DNA from: Caulifigura coniformis
GTDB taxonomy: Bacteria; Planctomycetota; Planctomycetia; Planctomycetales; Planctomycetaceae
NCBI RefSeq assembly: GCF_007745175.1
Contig: NZ_CP036271.1
Coordinates: forward strand, 62,001-126,000
Reading direction: 5' to 3'
DNA: 64,000 nucleotides
Part shown: positions 26,603 through 36,034 of the stretch, piece by piece
Position numbering within the stretch: the first letter of the stretch is position 1
How the letters are laid out: every line of letters begins with the position of its first letter
The notes under the pieces: generated by a model
What the model was told of the DNA's origin: nothing
The model's input: only the letters and a program-made list of their open reading frames with translations
Database searches by the model: none
Made by a program: the position numbers and the translations under genes

Positions 26603-26711
26603 TGATCAAGGGGGTCTGGCGTTCGAAAGTGCAAGGGGAACGAAGAAGGGTCGGGGGTCGGGCGGGTCGGGTCAAGGCAGGTTTTCAAGCGCCCGTCTCT
26701 TTTGGAGGGTG

Positions 26712-27263
26712 TCAGAAAATGTCGGACTCTCCAAATCCGCACTGGACGCGATCGCCGACCAGCCCGAGGAACCAGTGCAGGCAGTCCCGGTCCTTGCCGT
26801 CCGTGCAGCCATCCACGAGGTTGAAGGCCAGGAACAGGTTCCAGTCGCTGATCCGGCTGATCAGAGCCTCCAGCCGTTGCGAGTTGAGGACGTGCCGGTG
26901 TTTCCACTGACGCCACAGGGCGTAGGGCTCATCGTGCCACTGGACCATCGCCAGGAGGTCCGGGTCGTCGCAGTATTCCTGGAGGAACGCTCGGGCCAGT
27001 GACGCGTGGCTGCGCGGGTCCGTGATCGGCACGCCCTCTGCGGCGTCCCCCTTGAACGTGTCGTGCGTGTGGATGAGAACCCGCAGTTTTGCGGCTTCGA
27101 GTGCCGTCAGCCTGGGCCGCAGGCGGTTCAGGTTTCGTTCCAGCTCGGCGATGTGGGCGCGGACCGATCCTTCCGGATGTCCGCTGCGTGGTTTGCCCCA
27201 GTCGAGATTCGACTGGTAGCGAGGATCGCCCTGAATCCTCGACAGCACTTCTTCACAATTCAT
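26712..27263 (-). CDS. HD-domain-like protein
   Basis: 183 residues from ATG 27263 (MNCEEVLSRI). Helical throughout. VRAHIAELERNL, LIHTHDTFK and SHASLARAFLQEY arrange His/Asp residues as in a metal-dependent HD phosphohydrolase (H...HD...H...D), with a later VDGCTDGKDRDCLHWF. The assignment as HD-like is by pattern; specificity is unknown. It may be co-transcribed ahead of panD on the same strand. Confidence 0.7.
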   Translation of the reverse strand: MNCEEVLSRIQGDPRYQSNLDWGKPRSGHPEGSVRAHIAELERNLNRLRPRLTALEAAKLRVLIHTHDTFKGDAAEGVPITDPRSHASLARAFLQEYCDDPDLLAMVQWHDEPYALWRQWKHRHVLNSQRLEALISRISDWNLFLAFNLVDGCTDGKDRDCLHWFLGLVGDRVQCGFGESDIF

Positions 27264-27748
27264 GACAGGCAGTCTGCGTGGAGGGGCGACGACTGTCCAG
27301 CGCGACGGGTGCTTTGGCGAATGGGGGCTTTGACGATTTGACAAGTTTCCGCCTGTCAGGCGTTGTCATGTTGACAAGCAGATCGGAAGCGGTCGGTCGG
27401 TTCGGCCGGAGCGAGCCCGGGAGGGACATGAGACGAACCGCCGGGGTTCGGCTTCCAGGGGCGGAGAGAGTCGTTGCGGGCGTCATATCTTTCCCGAAGA
27501 ACCCCGCTTGCCGCTGCGGGTGGTCGCTTCCGGCAGAGTCGGCCGATTCCTCCCAGCATTCGCGGTGCGCGCCAACCGTCTTTTCGCCGCGGAATGCCGG
27601 GTGCTTCCGGGATCTCGCAGGATGGGTCTGGACGGTTCCTCTAGCAGTGTCGATACCGATGGCAGCCTTATCGCCGTCGATGCAGGATGTTTTCGGCGAA
27701 CTTCTCTGGCGCGACGGAGTGTGCCGTGCCTGTGGATTCGCGTCCTTC
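27264..27748. other. Divergent intergenic region, 485 bp
   Basis: Between the HD-like gene (minus) and the exported hydrolase (plus). A frame in phase with the hydrolase is open back to 27278 but reads as low-quality sequence; an in-frame ATG at 27659 is the only plausible longer start. No RNA or clear palindrome was seen. Confidence 0.4.
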
Positions 27749-28855
27749 ATGCATCGGTCGTTGTTTCCGGTCTGGCTGATTGCCCGCTTCGTCTGGCTGT
27801 TGCTGGCCTGGTCCATCCTGTTTGCGCCCCGCGCCATGGGGGGCGGCGTGCTGATCGTCGACGGTGACCCGCGCACCGTGACGCAGGCTGTCGACGTGCG
27901 CATCGTGCAGGAGACTGCTTCCACGGTCGATGAGCCTTCGTTCGCCGCTCCAGCCGTTCCGCAGCTGGAGCAGCCTCGCGTTTACGCCGGTCCGTGCTAC
28001 TGGTCGGTCAGCAGCCGCCAATCGGCGCAGCACCCCCGCGATTGGAACGGTTGCCCCCTCGAGGTGACCCAGCGCAATCCGGATGGAAGCTGGACGAGGA
28101 GCAGCATTCCGCACCTGGTCGGCCAGCTCCAGCCTGGGACGCCCGTGCTGATCTGCGTGCACGGCAGCTTTGTGAGCGTCGAGGACAACTGCAAAGAATC
28201 GGCCGAGGCCTACAACGCCCTGAGGGCGTCCGCTCCGGGCCTGCCCGTGCATGTGATTTTCTATACGTGGCCGAGCGACGGCCCGTACACGTTCATCGCG
28301 CCGGTCGACGTGGCGGTTCGGGGCTGCCGTTCTGACTTCAACGGCTTCCACATCGCCTGGCTGCTCTCGAACATCCCGGACCAGCACCCCATTTGCCTGT
28401 GGGGACACAGCCACGGCAATCGGGCGGTGATGTCGTGTGTGCAGCTGCTCGCGGGCGGGGAAGTGGAAGACTACTGCTTCACGGGATATCGCTCGCAGGG
28501 GAAGCGGGTCCGGATCGTGATGGCGGCCGCGGCGTTCGATCACAACTGGCTGAACCCGGGGCAGCGCTACGACCGCGTTCCCGGACGTGTCGAGGGAATC
28601 CTGAACCTGCAGAACCGGAAGGATCTTCCCCTGGCGTTCTATCCGCTCAGCCGGCCGTTCGCTCACCGGGCGATCGCCCGCTCGGGCGTCACGCCGCGCG
28701 ACCGTTCGAAGCTGGGGCCGCAGGCCGCGAAGATCGCCGATTGCGACGTGACCGACCTCCTCGGGCACGCCCACTACTGGCCCGAGTACTACTCGCGGCC
28801 GTCGATCATGCAGACCGCGATTCCGTACGTGTACTACGTGGGCCGGTCGGGCTGA
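27749..28855 (+). CDS. Exported alpha/beta hydrolase
   Basis: 368 residues from ATG 27749, which starts a hydrophobic signal peptide (MHRSLFPVWLIARFVWLLLAWS). The body is an alpha/beta hydrolase: VLICVHGSFVSVEDN (oxyanion strand), FYTWPSDGPYTF, and the nucleophile elbow LWGHSHGNRAVMS with the catalytic Ser. Later IVMAAAAFDHNW and LLGHAHYWPEYY could supply the acid and base. This is similar to the DUF900-like lipase/esterase group seen in planctomycetes. The substrate is unknown; lipid or ester is inferred from fold only. Confidence 0.8.
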   Translation: MHRSLFPVWLIARFVWLLLAWSILFAPRAMGGGVLIVDGDPRTVTQAVDVRIVQETASTVDEPSFAAPAVPQLEQPRVYAGPCYWSVSSRQSAQHPRDWNGCPLEVTQRNPDGSWTRSSIPHLVGQLQPGTPVLICVHGSFVSVEDNCKESAEAYNALRASAPGLPVHVIFYTWPSDGPYTFIAPVDVAVRGCRSDFNGFHIAWLLSNIPDQHPICLWGHSHGNRAVMSCVQLLAGGEVEDYCFTGYRSQGKRVRIVMAAAAFDHNWLNPGQRYDRVPGRVEGILNLQNRKDLPLAFYPLSRPFAHRAIARSGVTPRDRSKLGPQAAKIADCDVTDLLGHAHYWPEYYSRPSIMQTAIPYVYYVGRSG

Positions 28856-28883
28856 GCGTCGTCCCGTTGCCGCCAGGCGAGCG

Positions 28884-28899
28884 GGGGGCGTCAGCCCCC
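28884..28899. repeat. Small intergenic palindrome GGGGGC/GCCCCC
   Basis: Six-bp G/C stem with a GTCA loop, inside an intergenic stretch (GCGAGCGGGGGGCGTCAGCC). It may be a degenerate member of a dispersed intergenic repeat. No T tract, so not a clean terminator. Confidence 0.4.
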
Positions 28900-29037
28900 T
28901 GTGTCCTCCGGCTCATCGCGCCCCGTCCGTGCGATGAATGCACGTCAGCAACCGGCCCCCCGTTGCCCGGGTTGTCGCCGGTTGCGAGAATCCCTCGGCG
29001 GAACGGAGCAATTCGGGACGGTCGAAGGGGCGGGGTC

Positions 29038-29817
29038 ATGGCGGGAAAGAAAGCGCTCGGTGAAGCGAGCGAGATCGTCAACGACTCGATGGCCGGGCGG
29101 GCCCTGAATCGAAATCCGTCGCTGCTCCGCGCGCTGCTCTATGAACCGACCCTGAAGCTGCTGGCGATCATTGGCGTGATCGTCTTCCTCGTCGGAATGG
29201 CCTTTGGCGTCACCGGAGAGGCCGTGGAGAAACCGGGCCCGGCGCCGGGAGCGCTGTCGACGACCCTGACGACGATCGGCGGACTGGTCCTCCTGCTTTC
29301 GTTCGGGATCGGCCTGCTGACCTTTGTGGTCTGGAAGGCGATCAAGCGGAACTTCGCGAACGGGCTGATCTCGGCCGGGATGATCCTCGAAGAGAAGCCG
29401 CTGACGATGATCGTGCTCGCGAACATCGGCACCGGGGAAAGTGAGAAGGCGACCTGGGGCGCAATCCGGTTTTCGCCAGGAGCGCTTCCCGGACACGACA
29501 TTGCCGCTCACGAGAAGGTTCCCTGCATCTGCACGTTCAAGCCGAGTGAGGAGTTCGACCACTGGGGAGACGTCCAGCCGATGCCCGTGTGTCACGGACG
29601 CGGCGGGAAGAAACTGCTTGCCGAGGTGAACGACATCATTGGCGAGCGGGAATACAAGATCCTGCGGTCGATGATCCAGAAAGGCTGGATTCCGGAAGAC
29701 GACGAGCACATGGTCGTCATCGAAGAAGGAGGCGCTCCGCGAACCGTCGAACGGGCCGCCGTGACCGAGCGCAAGCAGCGCGAAGCCGCCCGGGAAGCGT
29801 CAACGGGCAAGGCCTGA
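29038..29817 (+). CDS. Two-helix membrane protein of unknown function
   Basis: 259 residues from ATG 29038. After a polar N-terminus come two transmembrane helices (LLAIIGVIVFLVGMAFGV and TIGGLVLLLSFGIGLLTFVV). The cytosolic C-terminal half has LTMIVLANIGTGESEKATWG and HEKVPCICTFKPSEEFDHW, and it ends in a charged helix (RAAVTERKQREAAREAS). It is loosely like DUF3239-type proteins but I am not sure. Its last 18 bases overlap the end of the convergent methyltransferase gene. Confidence 0.72.
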   Translation: MAGKKALGEASEIVNDSMAGRALNRNPSLLRALLYEPTLKLLAIIGVIVFLVGMAFGVTGEAVEKPGPAPGALSTTLTTIGGLVLLLSFGIGLLTFVVWKAIKRNFANGLISAGMILEEKPLTMIVLANIGTGESEKATWGAIRFSPGALPGHDIAAHEKVPCICTFKPSEEFDHWGDVQPMPVCHGRGGKKLLAEVNDIIGEREYKILRSMIQKGWIPEDDEHMVVIEEGGAPRTVERAAVTERKQREAAREASTGKA

Positions 29818-30612
29818 CACTTGAGTGAAGTGGTGCAGCATAATGCCGGCGGCCACGGTCACGTTGAGCGAATCGGTCTGGTCGGCCATCGGGATCACGA
29901 CCTTCTCATCGCTGAGGTCGACCCACTCCTGTTCGAGGCCGTCGGCTTCGTTGCCCAGGAGCAGCACGAGGCGCGACGGCCGGCGGACCTGCGCCAGGGG
30001 GATGGCAGCGTCATCCAGGACCGCGGCCGCGATACGGAAGCCATGCTTCTCCCGCAGGTAGCGGAGGTCGCCGGCCAGGTTGTCCGAATCGACGATCGGG
30101 AGGTGAAAGGCGTTTCCCATCGAGACTCTCAGGACGCGACGGGAGAAGGGATCGGCGCACCCTTCGTTGAGGGCGACCGCAGTCACTCCGAATCCTGCGC
30201 CCAACCGGATCAGCCCGCCGAGGTTGTCGGGATCGGTCGTTCGGGGGCAGGCGACGATCAGGGCCGGGGCCGAGGGATCGCGCGGCAGGACGTCGTCCCA
30301 GCGGGGAGGCCTCGTACGCTGGCCGCAGCCGATCACCCCCGCGTGAAACTTGAAGCCGAGGAGCGTCTCGGCCTGGGTTTCGGGAATGACGTAGAGCGGA
30401 ACGTCCGGAGGAACATCATTCTCGATCAGGTGGACGCGGCGGTCGCTGGCGACGACGGAGAGGGTTTTGAAGCGACTTTCGAGCAGGCGGCGGACGCAGC
30501 GGTGCCCTTCGATCACGAACCGACCGCTCCACCGCGTGGAGTTGGTGTGTTTCAGCGAGCGATAGGGATCGAGGTCCGGGTGGGACAGGTCGTTCAGTTC
30601 GAGACGCGACAT
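29800..30612 (-). CDS. SpoU/TrmH-family RNA 2'-O-methyltransferase
   Basis: 270 residues from ATG 30612. An N-terminal substrate-binding segment (FVIEGHRCVRRLLES, then VPLYVIPETQ) precedes the SPOUT domain: DPDNLGGLIRLGAGFGV (motif 1 with the conserved Arg), VLLLGNEADGLEQEWVD (motif 2) and VVIPMADQTDSLNVTVAAGIMLHHF (motif 3, knot). It uses S-adenosylmethionine to methylate a ribose in rRNA or tRNA; the site is unknown. It is convergent with the membrane-protein gene, overlapping its end by 18 bases. Confidence 0.92.
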   Translation of the reverse strand: MSRLELNDLSHPDLDPYRSLKHTNSTRWSGRFVIEGHRCVRRLLESRFKTLSVVASDRRVHLIENDVPPDVPLYVIPETQAETLLGFKFHAGVIGCGQRTRPPRWDDVLPRDPSAPALIVACPRTTDPDNLGGLIRLGAGFGVTAVALNEGCADPFSRRVLRVSMGNAFHLPIVDSDNLAGDLRYLREKHGFRIAAAVLDDAAIPLAQVRRPSRLVLLLGNEADGLEQEWVDLSDEKVVIPMADQTDSLNVTVAAGIMLHHFTQVSGLAR

Positions 30613-30701
30613 GCGCGCATGATGAGTGAGCGTGGCGGGCATTCAAAGCCCGCAGGGCCCGCTTCGGGAAGGTGCAGTGCGGAGAAGAGGCAGTGCCGTC
30701 T

Positions 30702-33700
30702 CTATGATTTGGTCGCCTGCAGGCGCTGCCGGAACTGTTCGTTGACCGCATCAAGTTGAGCCAGAACCTGCGCCAACAGCTCGTCGGCCCGCGAGAGGTC
30801 GTCTTTCGACGCATCGGCCTCGAGGTCGGCGGCGATGATCGGTTCATGCGCATGCAGCGCCCGGAGGTTCCCCTTGATCGTGTGAGCCAGCCGCCTCACG
30901 GTTGCCGCATCCTTCGTGCTGATCGCCGCCTCGAGGTTCTCGACGATCTGCGGGATTTCCGACAGGTGCGCATCGATCACGTCGAGCAGGAGCGACTCGT
31001 CGTTCTGCATCGATTTCAGCGCAGCGGTCCAGTCGACCAGCGGCGCGGCGGACGCTTCAGGCTGCCTGTTTTCAGCTGCCTGCAGATGAGTTGAGGCGAC
31101 ATTGAGGGCCGGAAGCTCGCCGGCGGGGAGGGCGGAAGGGAGGACGCGGATGATCGCGTCGTGGAGTTCGCGCGGACGGACCGGCTTGGGGCAATAGCCA
31201 TCCATCCCGGCCGCGAGGCAGCGTTCCTTGTCCCCCTTCATCGCGTGGGCCGTCATGGCGATGATCGGCAGTCGCTGCGAGGTGTTGGCTTCGAGCTGGC
31301 GGATCTGTGCGGTGGCCTCGATTCCATCAAGTTCGGGCATCTGGACGTCCATGAGGACCAGGTCGAAATCGCGGCGGCGGACGGCGGCGACGGCTTCGAG
31401 GCCGTTGTTGACGATGGTGAGGTGGTGCCCCCAGCGGGTGAGAAGGCCTTTCGCGAGTTTCTGGTTGGCGAGGCTGTCCTCGGCCAAGAGGACGTTCAGC
31501 GGCCTCAGCCGCGGCAGCGTTTCGGGGGCGATGGGGGAAACGGCGGGGCCGCGACGTTCGCCTTCGAGGGCCAGCACGATGGCGTCGAAGAGATCGGACT
31601 GTTTCACCGGCTTGATGAGATAGGACTTGATCCCGAGCTCGTCGCAGCGGGTGGCGTCTCCCATCCGGTCGAGTGACGTGAGCATCATCACGAGCGTGCT
31701 GCGGATGTCGGAGTCCTGGTGGATGTGGTCGGCGAACGTGAAGCCGTCGACATCCGGCATGCTGGCGTCGGTGATGACGAGGTCGTAGGCCGGGCCCTGG
31801 CGCGCGGCCTTTCTCAGCAGTTCGAGCCCCGTCTGGGCATCAGCCACGGTGGTCGGCAGCATGTGCCAGTTGAGGCACATGGCCTCGATGATCCGCCGGT
31901 TCGTGGCGTTGTCGTCGACGACCAGGATCCGCAGCCCCGTGAGACGTGAGCTGTCGAGCGGCGGGCTGGCGACGTCATCCGGCGATCCGATCGGCAGGTC
32001 GACGACGAAGTGGAACTCGCTTCCTTTCCCCGGGACGCTGTCGACCCAGATTCGCCCTCCCATCTGCTGCACGATTCGCGACGAGATCGCCAGGCCGAGG
32101 CCTGTCCCGCCGAACCGCCGCGTGAGCGACATATCGGCCTGCTCGAACGCGCGGAAGATGCGCTGCTGCTGGTCGGGGGTGATGCCGATTCCGGTGTCGC
32201 GAACGGTGACATACAGCCGTGCCCGTCCGTCGCTCGGCGGCGCGGCGGAGTCGATCTCGCAGGTGACGACGACTTCGCCCCGTTCGGTGAATTTCACCGC
32301 ATTGCCGACGAGGTTGATGACGACCTGCCTGAGCCGGAGCGGATCGCCGACGAGCACGCGGGGGACATCCTGCTTGATGTCGCAGGCCAGTTCGAGCCCC
32401 TTGACGTGCGCCCGCAGGCCGATGGCTTTCAGGGCGTCGCCGAGCGTTTCCCGCAGGTCGAAGGGAATCTCTTCGAGTTCCAGTCGCCCGGCCTCGATCT
32501 TCGAGAAGTCGAGGATGTCGTTGATGATATTGAGCAGCGCGAGGCCCGAATCGCGAACCGTCTGGAGGAAGTCGCGCTGCTCGGGCATGAGGCGCGTTTC
32601 GAGAACCAGTTCCGTCATGCCGATGATGGCGTTCATCGGCGTGCGGATCTCGTGGCTCATATTGGCCAGGAACTCGCTTTTCGCGCGGTTGGCCGATTCG
32701 GCCGCCTCTTTCGCTTCGGCCAGTGCGCGGAGCGCGTTCTGGCGGACGGTGACGTCCCAGAACATCAGCTGGACGCCGACGATGCTGCCGTCGAGGTCGC
32801 GGACCGGAGTCTTCCGCACTTCGAAGAAATTGAACCGCCCGTCGTCGCTGTTCTCTTCGATATCGGCGAACGATTCGCCCGATTCGATCACGCGCTGATC
32901 GTCCTGGCGATACTTCTCCGCGAGGTGCCGGGGGAAGAAGTCGTAGTCGGTTTTGCCGATCACCTGGTCGTAGGACTGGCCGTAGAGCTGGCAGGCGCTG
33001 GCGTTGGCGTAGGTCACGCGTCCCTCGAGATCCTTGCGGACCACGTAGACGGGGAGGTTGTCGACGAGCGAGTGATACAGCCATTCCGACTTCTGGAGCG
33101 CCCGTTCCGACTTCTTCCGTTCGGTGATGTCGTGACAGATGCCGACAAGTCCGATGACTTTGCCGGAAAGGTCCCTGAGCGGAATACGCGTGGAGATCTT
33201 CCACTGCGGCGAGCCATCCGGGGCGGTGTACTGTTCTTCCTGCTGGATCAGCGACTGCCCCGTGCTGAGGACCCGGGCGTCGGCGTCCCGGAACAGGTGC
33301 GCGATGTTGGGCGCGCAGAAGTCGAATTCCGTGTGCCCGACGACGTCGTCTTCGTGCTTCAGGCCGAATTGCTCGAGGTAGGCCCGGTTGACCGTGATGA
33401 GCTCGTAGTTGAGGTCCTTGATGAAGATCAGGTCGGGCAGGTTGTCGATCAGCGTGCGGAGGCGATCCCGCTCCAGCTGCAGCGTCTCGGCCAGCTCGTG
33501 GTGCCCCGTGACGTCGTGGGAGATTCCCAGTGTGCCGACGATCTCCCCCTGCTTGCTCCTGAGGGGGACCTTCGTGGCGGACGACCATGTCACGCGGCCG
33601 TCCGGCCAGACCAGCCGGTTTTCCTGCCGGAGCACCGGCTCGCCGGTCTCCATGACGCGATGCTCTTCGGCGTTCGCCTTGTCGGCGTGCTCTTTCGGGA

Positions 33701-34304
33701 AGAAGTCGTAGTCGGTTTTTCCGACGGCTTCGTCGGCCGAACCGAGTCCCGAGCGGATCGCCTTGGCGCTGTTGATCCGCAGGTACCTGCCGTCCCGATC
33801 CTTGAAGTAGATGTGATCGGGCATGGCATCCATGAGCCCCTTCAGGAGCGAGGCCTCATGCTCGAGTTCCATCTGCGCCCGGGCGCGGGAGATGGCTTCG
33901 GCCTGCAGGTCGTACACGGCCCGGCTGAGCTCGGCCGTGCGTCTGGCGATATTCTCATCCAGCTTTGCATTCAGGTCGCGGAGCCGGCGTTCGACGCGGC
34001 GGCGTCGCGAGGCGAGGACGGCCGTCACGACGAGGACGAACTGGGTGAGAATCAGGTTTCCGAGCAGGTCGGACCTGTTGACGACCTGCTGTCCGGGCGA
34101 CATGGCGAAGTCGATCACGGACAGGACGGAGGCGACGCCGAAGGCGATCCAGGTCCATCGCGATTCCGGCTGGGCCGACGCCAGCAGGACGAGGGCGACG
34201 TACAGCAGACTGGCCGTCATCTGGGCAGGAAGCACTGCATCGACGAACGCGATGCCCGCAGTCAGCAGGACCAGGGCGATGACGCGAACGGAGAAAGACG
34301 GCAT
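30702..34304 (-). CDS. PAS-rich hybrid histidine kinase with two receiver domains and HPt
   Basis: About 1200 residues from ATG 34304, membrane-anchored. Order: a short N-terminal membrane region (about 1-120), a coiled coil, three PAS domains (about 155-540; each repeats GKTDYDFFP or GHTEFDFCA), HisKA with the phosphorylated His in NMSHEIRTPMNAI, HATPase_c (VGNAVKFTERG, DTGIGI, GGTGLGLAIS), a first receiver (ILVVDDNATNRRI, with TDASMPDVDG), a second receiver (VLLAEDSLANQKL, with MDVQMPELDG) and a C-terminal HPt (AHTIKGNLRALHA). It is a complete internal phosphorelay without a DNA-binding output. A longer N-terminus is possible. Confidence 0.94.
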   Translation of the reverse strand: MPSFSVRVIALVLLTAGIAFVDAVLPAQMTASLLYVALVLLASAQPESRWTWIAFGVASVLSVIDFAMSPGQQVVNRSDLLGNLILTQFVLVVTAVLASRRRRVERRLRDLNAKLDENIARRTAELSRAVYDLQAEAISRARAQMELEHEASLLKGLMDAMPDHIYFKDRDGRYLRINSAKAIRSGLGSADEAVGKTDYDFFPKEHADKANAEEHRVMETGEPVLRQENRLVWPDGRVTWSSATKVPLRSKQGEIVGTLGISHDVTGHHELAETLQLERDRLRTLIDNLPDLIFIKDLNYELITVNRAYLEQFGLKHEDDVVGHTEFDFCAPNIAHLFRDADARVLSTGQSLIQQEEQYTAPDGSPQWKISTRIPLRDLSGKVIGLVGICHDITERKKSERALQKSEWLYHSLVDNLPVYVVRKDLEGRVTYANASACQLYGQSYDQVIGKTDYDFFPRHLAEKYRQDDQRVIESGESFADIEENSDDGRFNFFEVRKTPVRDLDGSIVGVQLMFWDVTVRQNALRALAEAKEAAESANRAKSEFLANMSHEIRTPMNAIIGMTELVLETRLMPEQRDFLQTVRDSGLALLNIINDILDFSKIEAGRLELEEIPFDLRETLGDALKAIGLRAHVKGLELACDIKQDVPRVLVGDPLRLRQVVINLVGNAVKFTERGEVVVTCEIDSAAPPSDGRARLYVTVRDTGIGITPDQQQRIFRAFEQADMSLTRRFGGTGLGLAISSRIVQQMGGRIWVDSVPGKGSEFHFVVDLPIGSPDDVASPPLDSSRLTGLRILVVDDNATNRRIIEAMCLNWHMLPTTVADAQTGLELLRKAARQGPAYDLVITDASMPDVDGFTFADHIHQDSDIRSTLVMMLTSLDRMGDATRCDELGIKSYLIKPVKQSDLFDAIVLALEGERRGPAVSPIAPETLPRLRPLNVLLAEDSLANQKLAKGLLTRWGHHLTIVNNGLEAVAAVRRRDFDLVLMDVQMPELDGIEATAQIRQLEANTSQRLPIIAMTAHAMKGDKERCLAAGMDGYCPKPVRPRELHDAIIRVLPSALPAGELPALNVASTHLQAAENRQPEASAAPLVDWTAALKSMQNDESLLLDVIDAHLSEIPQIVENLEAAISTKDAATVRRLAHTIKGNLRALHAHEPIIAADLEADASKDDLSRADELLAQVLAQLDAVNEQFRQRLQATKS

Positions 34305-34527
34305 CGAGTGCAGTTCCTTGCGGACGAACGCGAGAGGGGCGCCCGGGTCTGGCTCCCGATCCCGCGCACGGGTCGCTCCCGGAAAAGGCGAATCGCCGCT
34401 GGTGGATTCAGCCGGGAGGTTGGAGATCAGTGTTGTCAGGCCGCCCCGCGACCGCAACACTTCAAGACTTGCCACTCGCCCGGAGGGCGTGCGGGGGTCT
34501 TCAGCCGCGGCGCCGGATTGCCGCCGC

Positions 34528-34587
34528 AGATGCTGCCAGCGTCTGCTGACCCATCGAAGTCACCGAGTCCGACGCTGGCAGCGTCGG
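34528..34587. repeat. Paired intergenic palindromes (GACGCTG/CAGCGTC family)
   Basis: Two hairpins 22 bases apart: 34528-34546 (CAGATGCTG C CAGCGTCTG, one mismatch) and 34569-34587 (CCGACGCTG G CAGCGTCGG, perfect). They lie in the divergent gap between the histidine kinase and the proline dehydrogenase. The same core recurs as a pair at 37956-37999. Confidence 0.8.
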
Positions 34588-34606
34588 CAACGATCAGCGG
34601 AAACAC

Positions 34607-35998
34607 ATGGCGCGGCGTGCGGACCAGGTCACCGGCGAGGAAGCCGAACTCGAAAATCTCACCCAGGAGATCGCCCGCGATCTCTGGAACCAGGTCGAGC
34701 GGCGTCGGCCCAGCGTGTTCGAGCGCCGCTGGTGGGACGAGCATATCCTCGAATGGGCGATGGCCGATGAATCGGTCAAAGTCCAGATGTTCCGGTTCGT
34801 CGACGTCCTGCCGATGCTCAAGTCGCACGAGACGGTGACCCGGCACCTGCAGGAATACTTCGACGAAGTCCGTTCGAGGCTTCCGTGGGCCGTCCGGATC
34901 GGACTGGATGCCAGCCAGCCGAACAGCATCCTGGGGAAGGCGCTGGCTCTCAACGCCCGGAACAACGCCTCGAAGATGGCGGGCCGCTTCATCGCGGGCG
35001 AGCGGGTCGATGAGGTGCTGCACAGCGTGAAGAAGCTGCACCAGATGGGCCTGGGCTTCACGCTCGACCTGCTGGGCGAAGCCACGATCTCGGAAAGGGA
35101 ATCCGACGCCTACCAGAAGCAGTACCTCGACCTGATGGACGGACTCGCGCCGGTGGTGAATCACTGGCCGGCCAATCCTCGCATCGATCGGGCCGATTCG
35201 GGGCCGATTCCGCGGGTCAACATGTCGCTGAAGCTCTCGGCGCTGACCAGCCATTTCCGGCCGATCGACCGCCAGGGAACGTCGGAGGCCGTGAAGGAGC
35301 GCCTGCGTCCGCTGCTTCGAAAAGCGCGCGAGCATGAGGTGCACCTGCATGTCGACATGGAGCAGTACGCCTTCAAGCGGCTGACGCTCTCGATCTTCAA
35401 GGAGGTGCTGATGGAGGACGAGTTCCGCGACCAGGCGGACGTCGGAATCGTCATCCAGTGCTATCAGCCCGAGGCTGATGACGACCTCGCCCAGCTGATC
35501 GAATGGGTGAAGGAGCGCGGCACACCGATCACGGTCCGGCTCGTGAAAGGGGCGTACTGGGACTACGAAACGATCAATGCCCGGCAGAAAGGCTGGCCAA
35601 TCCCGGTCTACCAGGAGAAGTGGCAGTCGGACGCCGCCTTCGAACGTCTGTCTCGCGTGCTGTTCGAAAACTACCAGTGGGTCCGCCCGGCGCTGGGCAG
35701 CCACAACCTCCGCAGCCTGTCGCATGGCATCGCGCTGGCGAAGCACCTGGAAGTTCCGCAGTCGGCCTGGGAAATCCAGATGCTGTACGGCATGGCCGAC
35801 TACCAGGCGCAGATCCTGGCGGAGCAGGGCTACCGGGTCCGGATCTACACGCCGTTCGGCGAGATGCTCCCGGGAATGGCCTACCTCGTGCGGCGGCTGC
35901 TGGAGAACACGTCGAACGACTCGTTCCTGCGGCACACGTACGACCGCAGCCTGGAGATCGAGAAGCTTCTCGGCCGCCCGGCCGCCCAGGCGACCTGA
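34607..35998 (+). CDS. Stand-alone proline dehydrogenase domain protein
   Basis: 463 residues, starting ATG 34607. It matches the FAD-binding proline dehydrogenase half of PutA: VRLVKGAYWDYETINAR is the hallmark, SLKLSALTSHF and LHVDMEQYAFKRLTLSIF are further conserved blocks, and RIYTPFGEMLPGMAYLVRRLLENTSN closes the domain. It oxidises proline to pyrroline-5-carboxylate. It stops after this domain: there is no fused aldehyde dehydrogenase and none adjacent (the next gene is GrpB-like). An aldehyde dehydrogenase at 62658 is not obviously linked. Confidence 0.92.
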   Translation: MARRADQVTGEEAELENLTQEIARDLWNQVERRRPSVFERRWWDEHILEWAMADESVKVQMFRFVDVLPMLKSHETVTRHLQEYFDEVRSRLPWAVRIGLDASQPNSILGKALALNARNNASKMAGRFIAGERVDEVLHSVKKLHQMGLGFTLDLLGEATISERESDAYQKQYLDLMDGLAPVVNHWPANPRIDRADSGPIPRVNMSLKLSALTSHFRPIDRQGTSEAVKERLRPLLRKAREHEVHLHVDMEQYAFKRLTLSIFKEVLMEDEFRDQADVGIVIQCYQPEADDDLAQLIEWVKERGTPITVRLVKGAYWDYETINARQKGWPIPVYQEKWQSDAAFERLSRVLFENYQWVRPALGSHNLRSLSHGIALAKHLEVPQSAWEIQMLYGMADYQAQILAEQGYRVRIYTPFGEMLPGMAYLVRRLLENTSNDSFLRHTYDRSLEIEKLLGRPAAQAT

Positions 35999-36034
35999 CC
36001 CCCCCGCGAGCGTCCGAAGGCGAGGCCTCGTCGC

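Noticed and set aside
28884-28899. Terminator
   Set aside because: G/C stem without a T tract; kept only as a palindrome.
32010-34838. A 942-codon open frame on the plus strand antisense to the histidine kinase
   Set aside because: The minus-strand frame carries intact kinase, receiver and PAS motifs; the plus frame has no recognisable domain and is a composition shadow.
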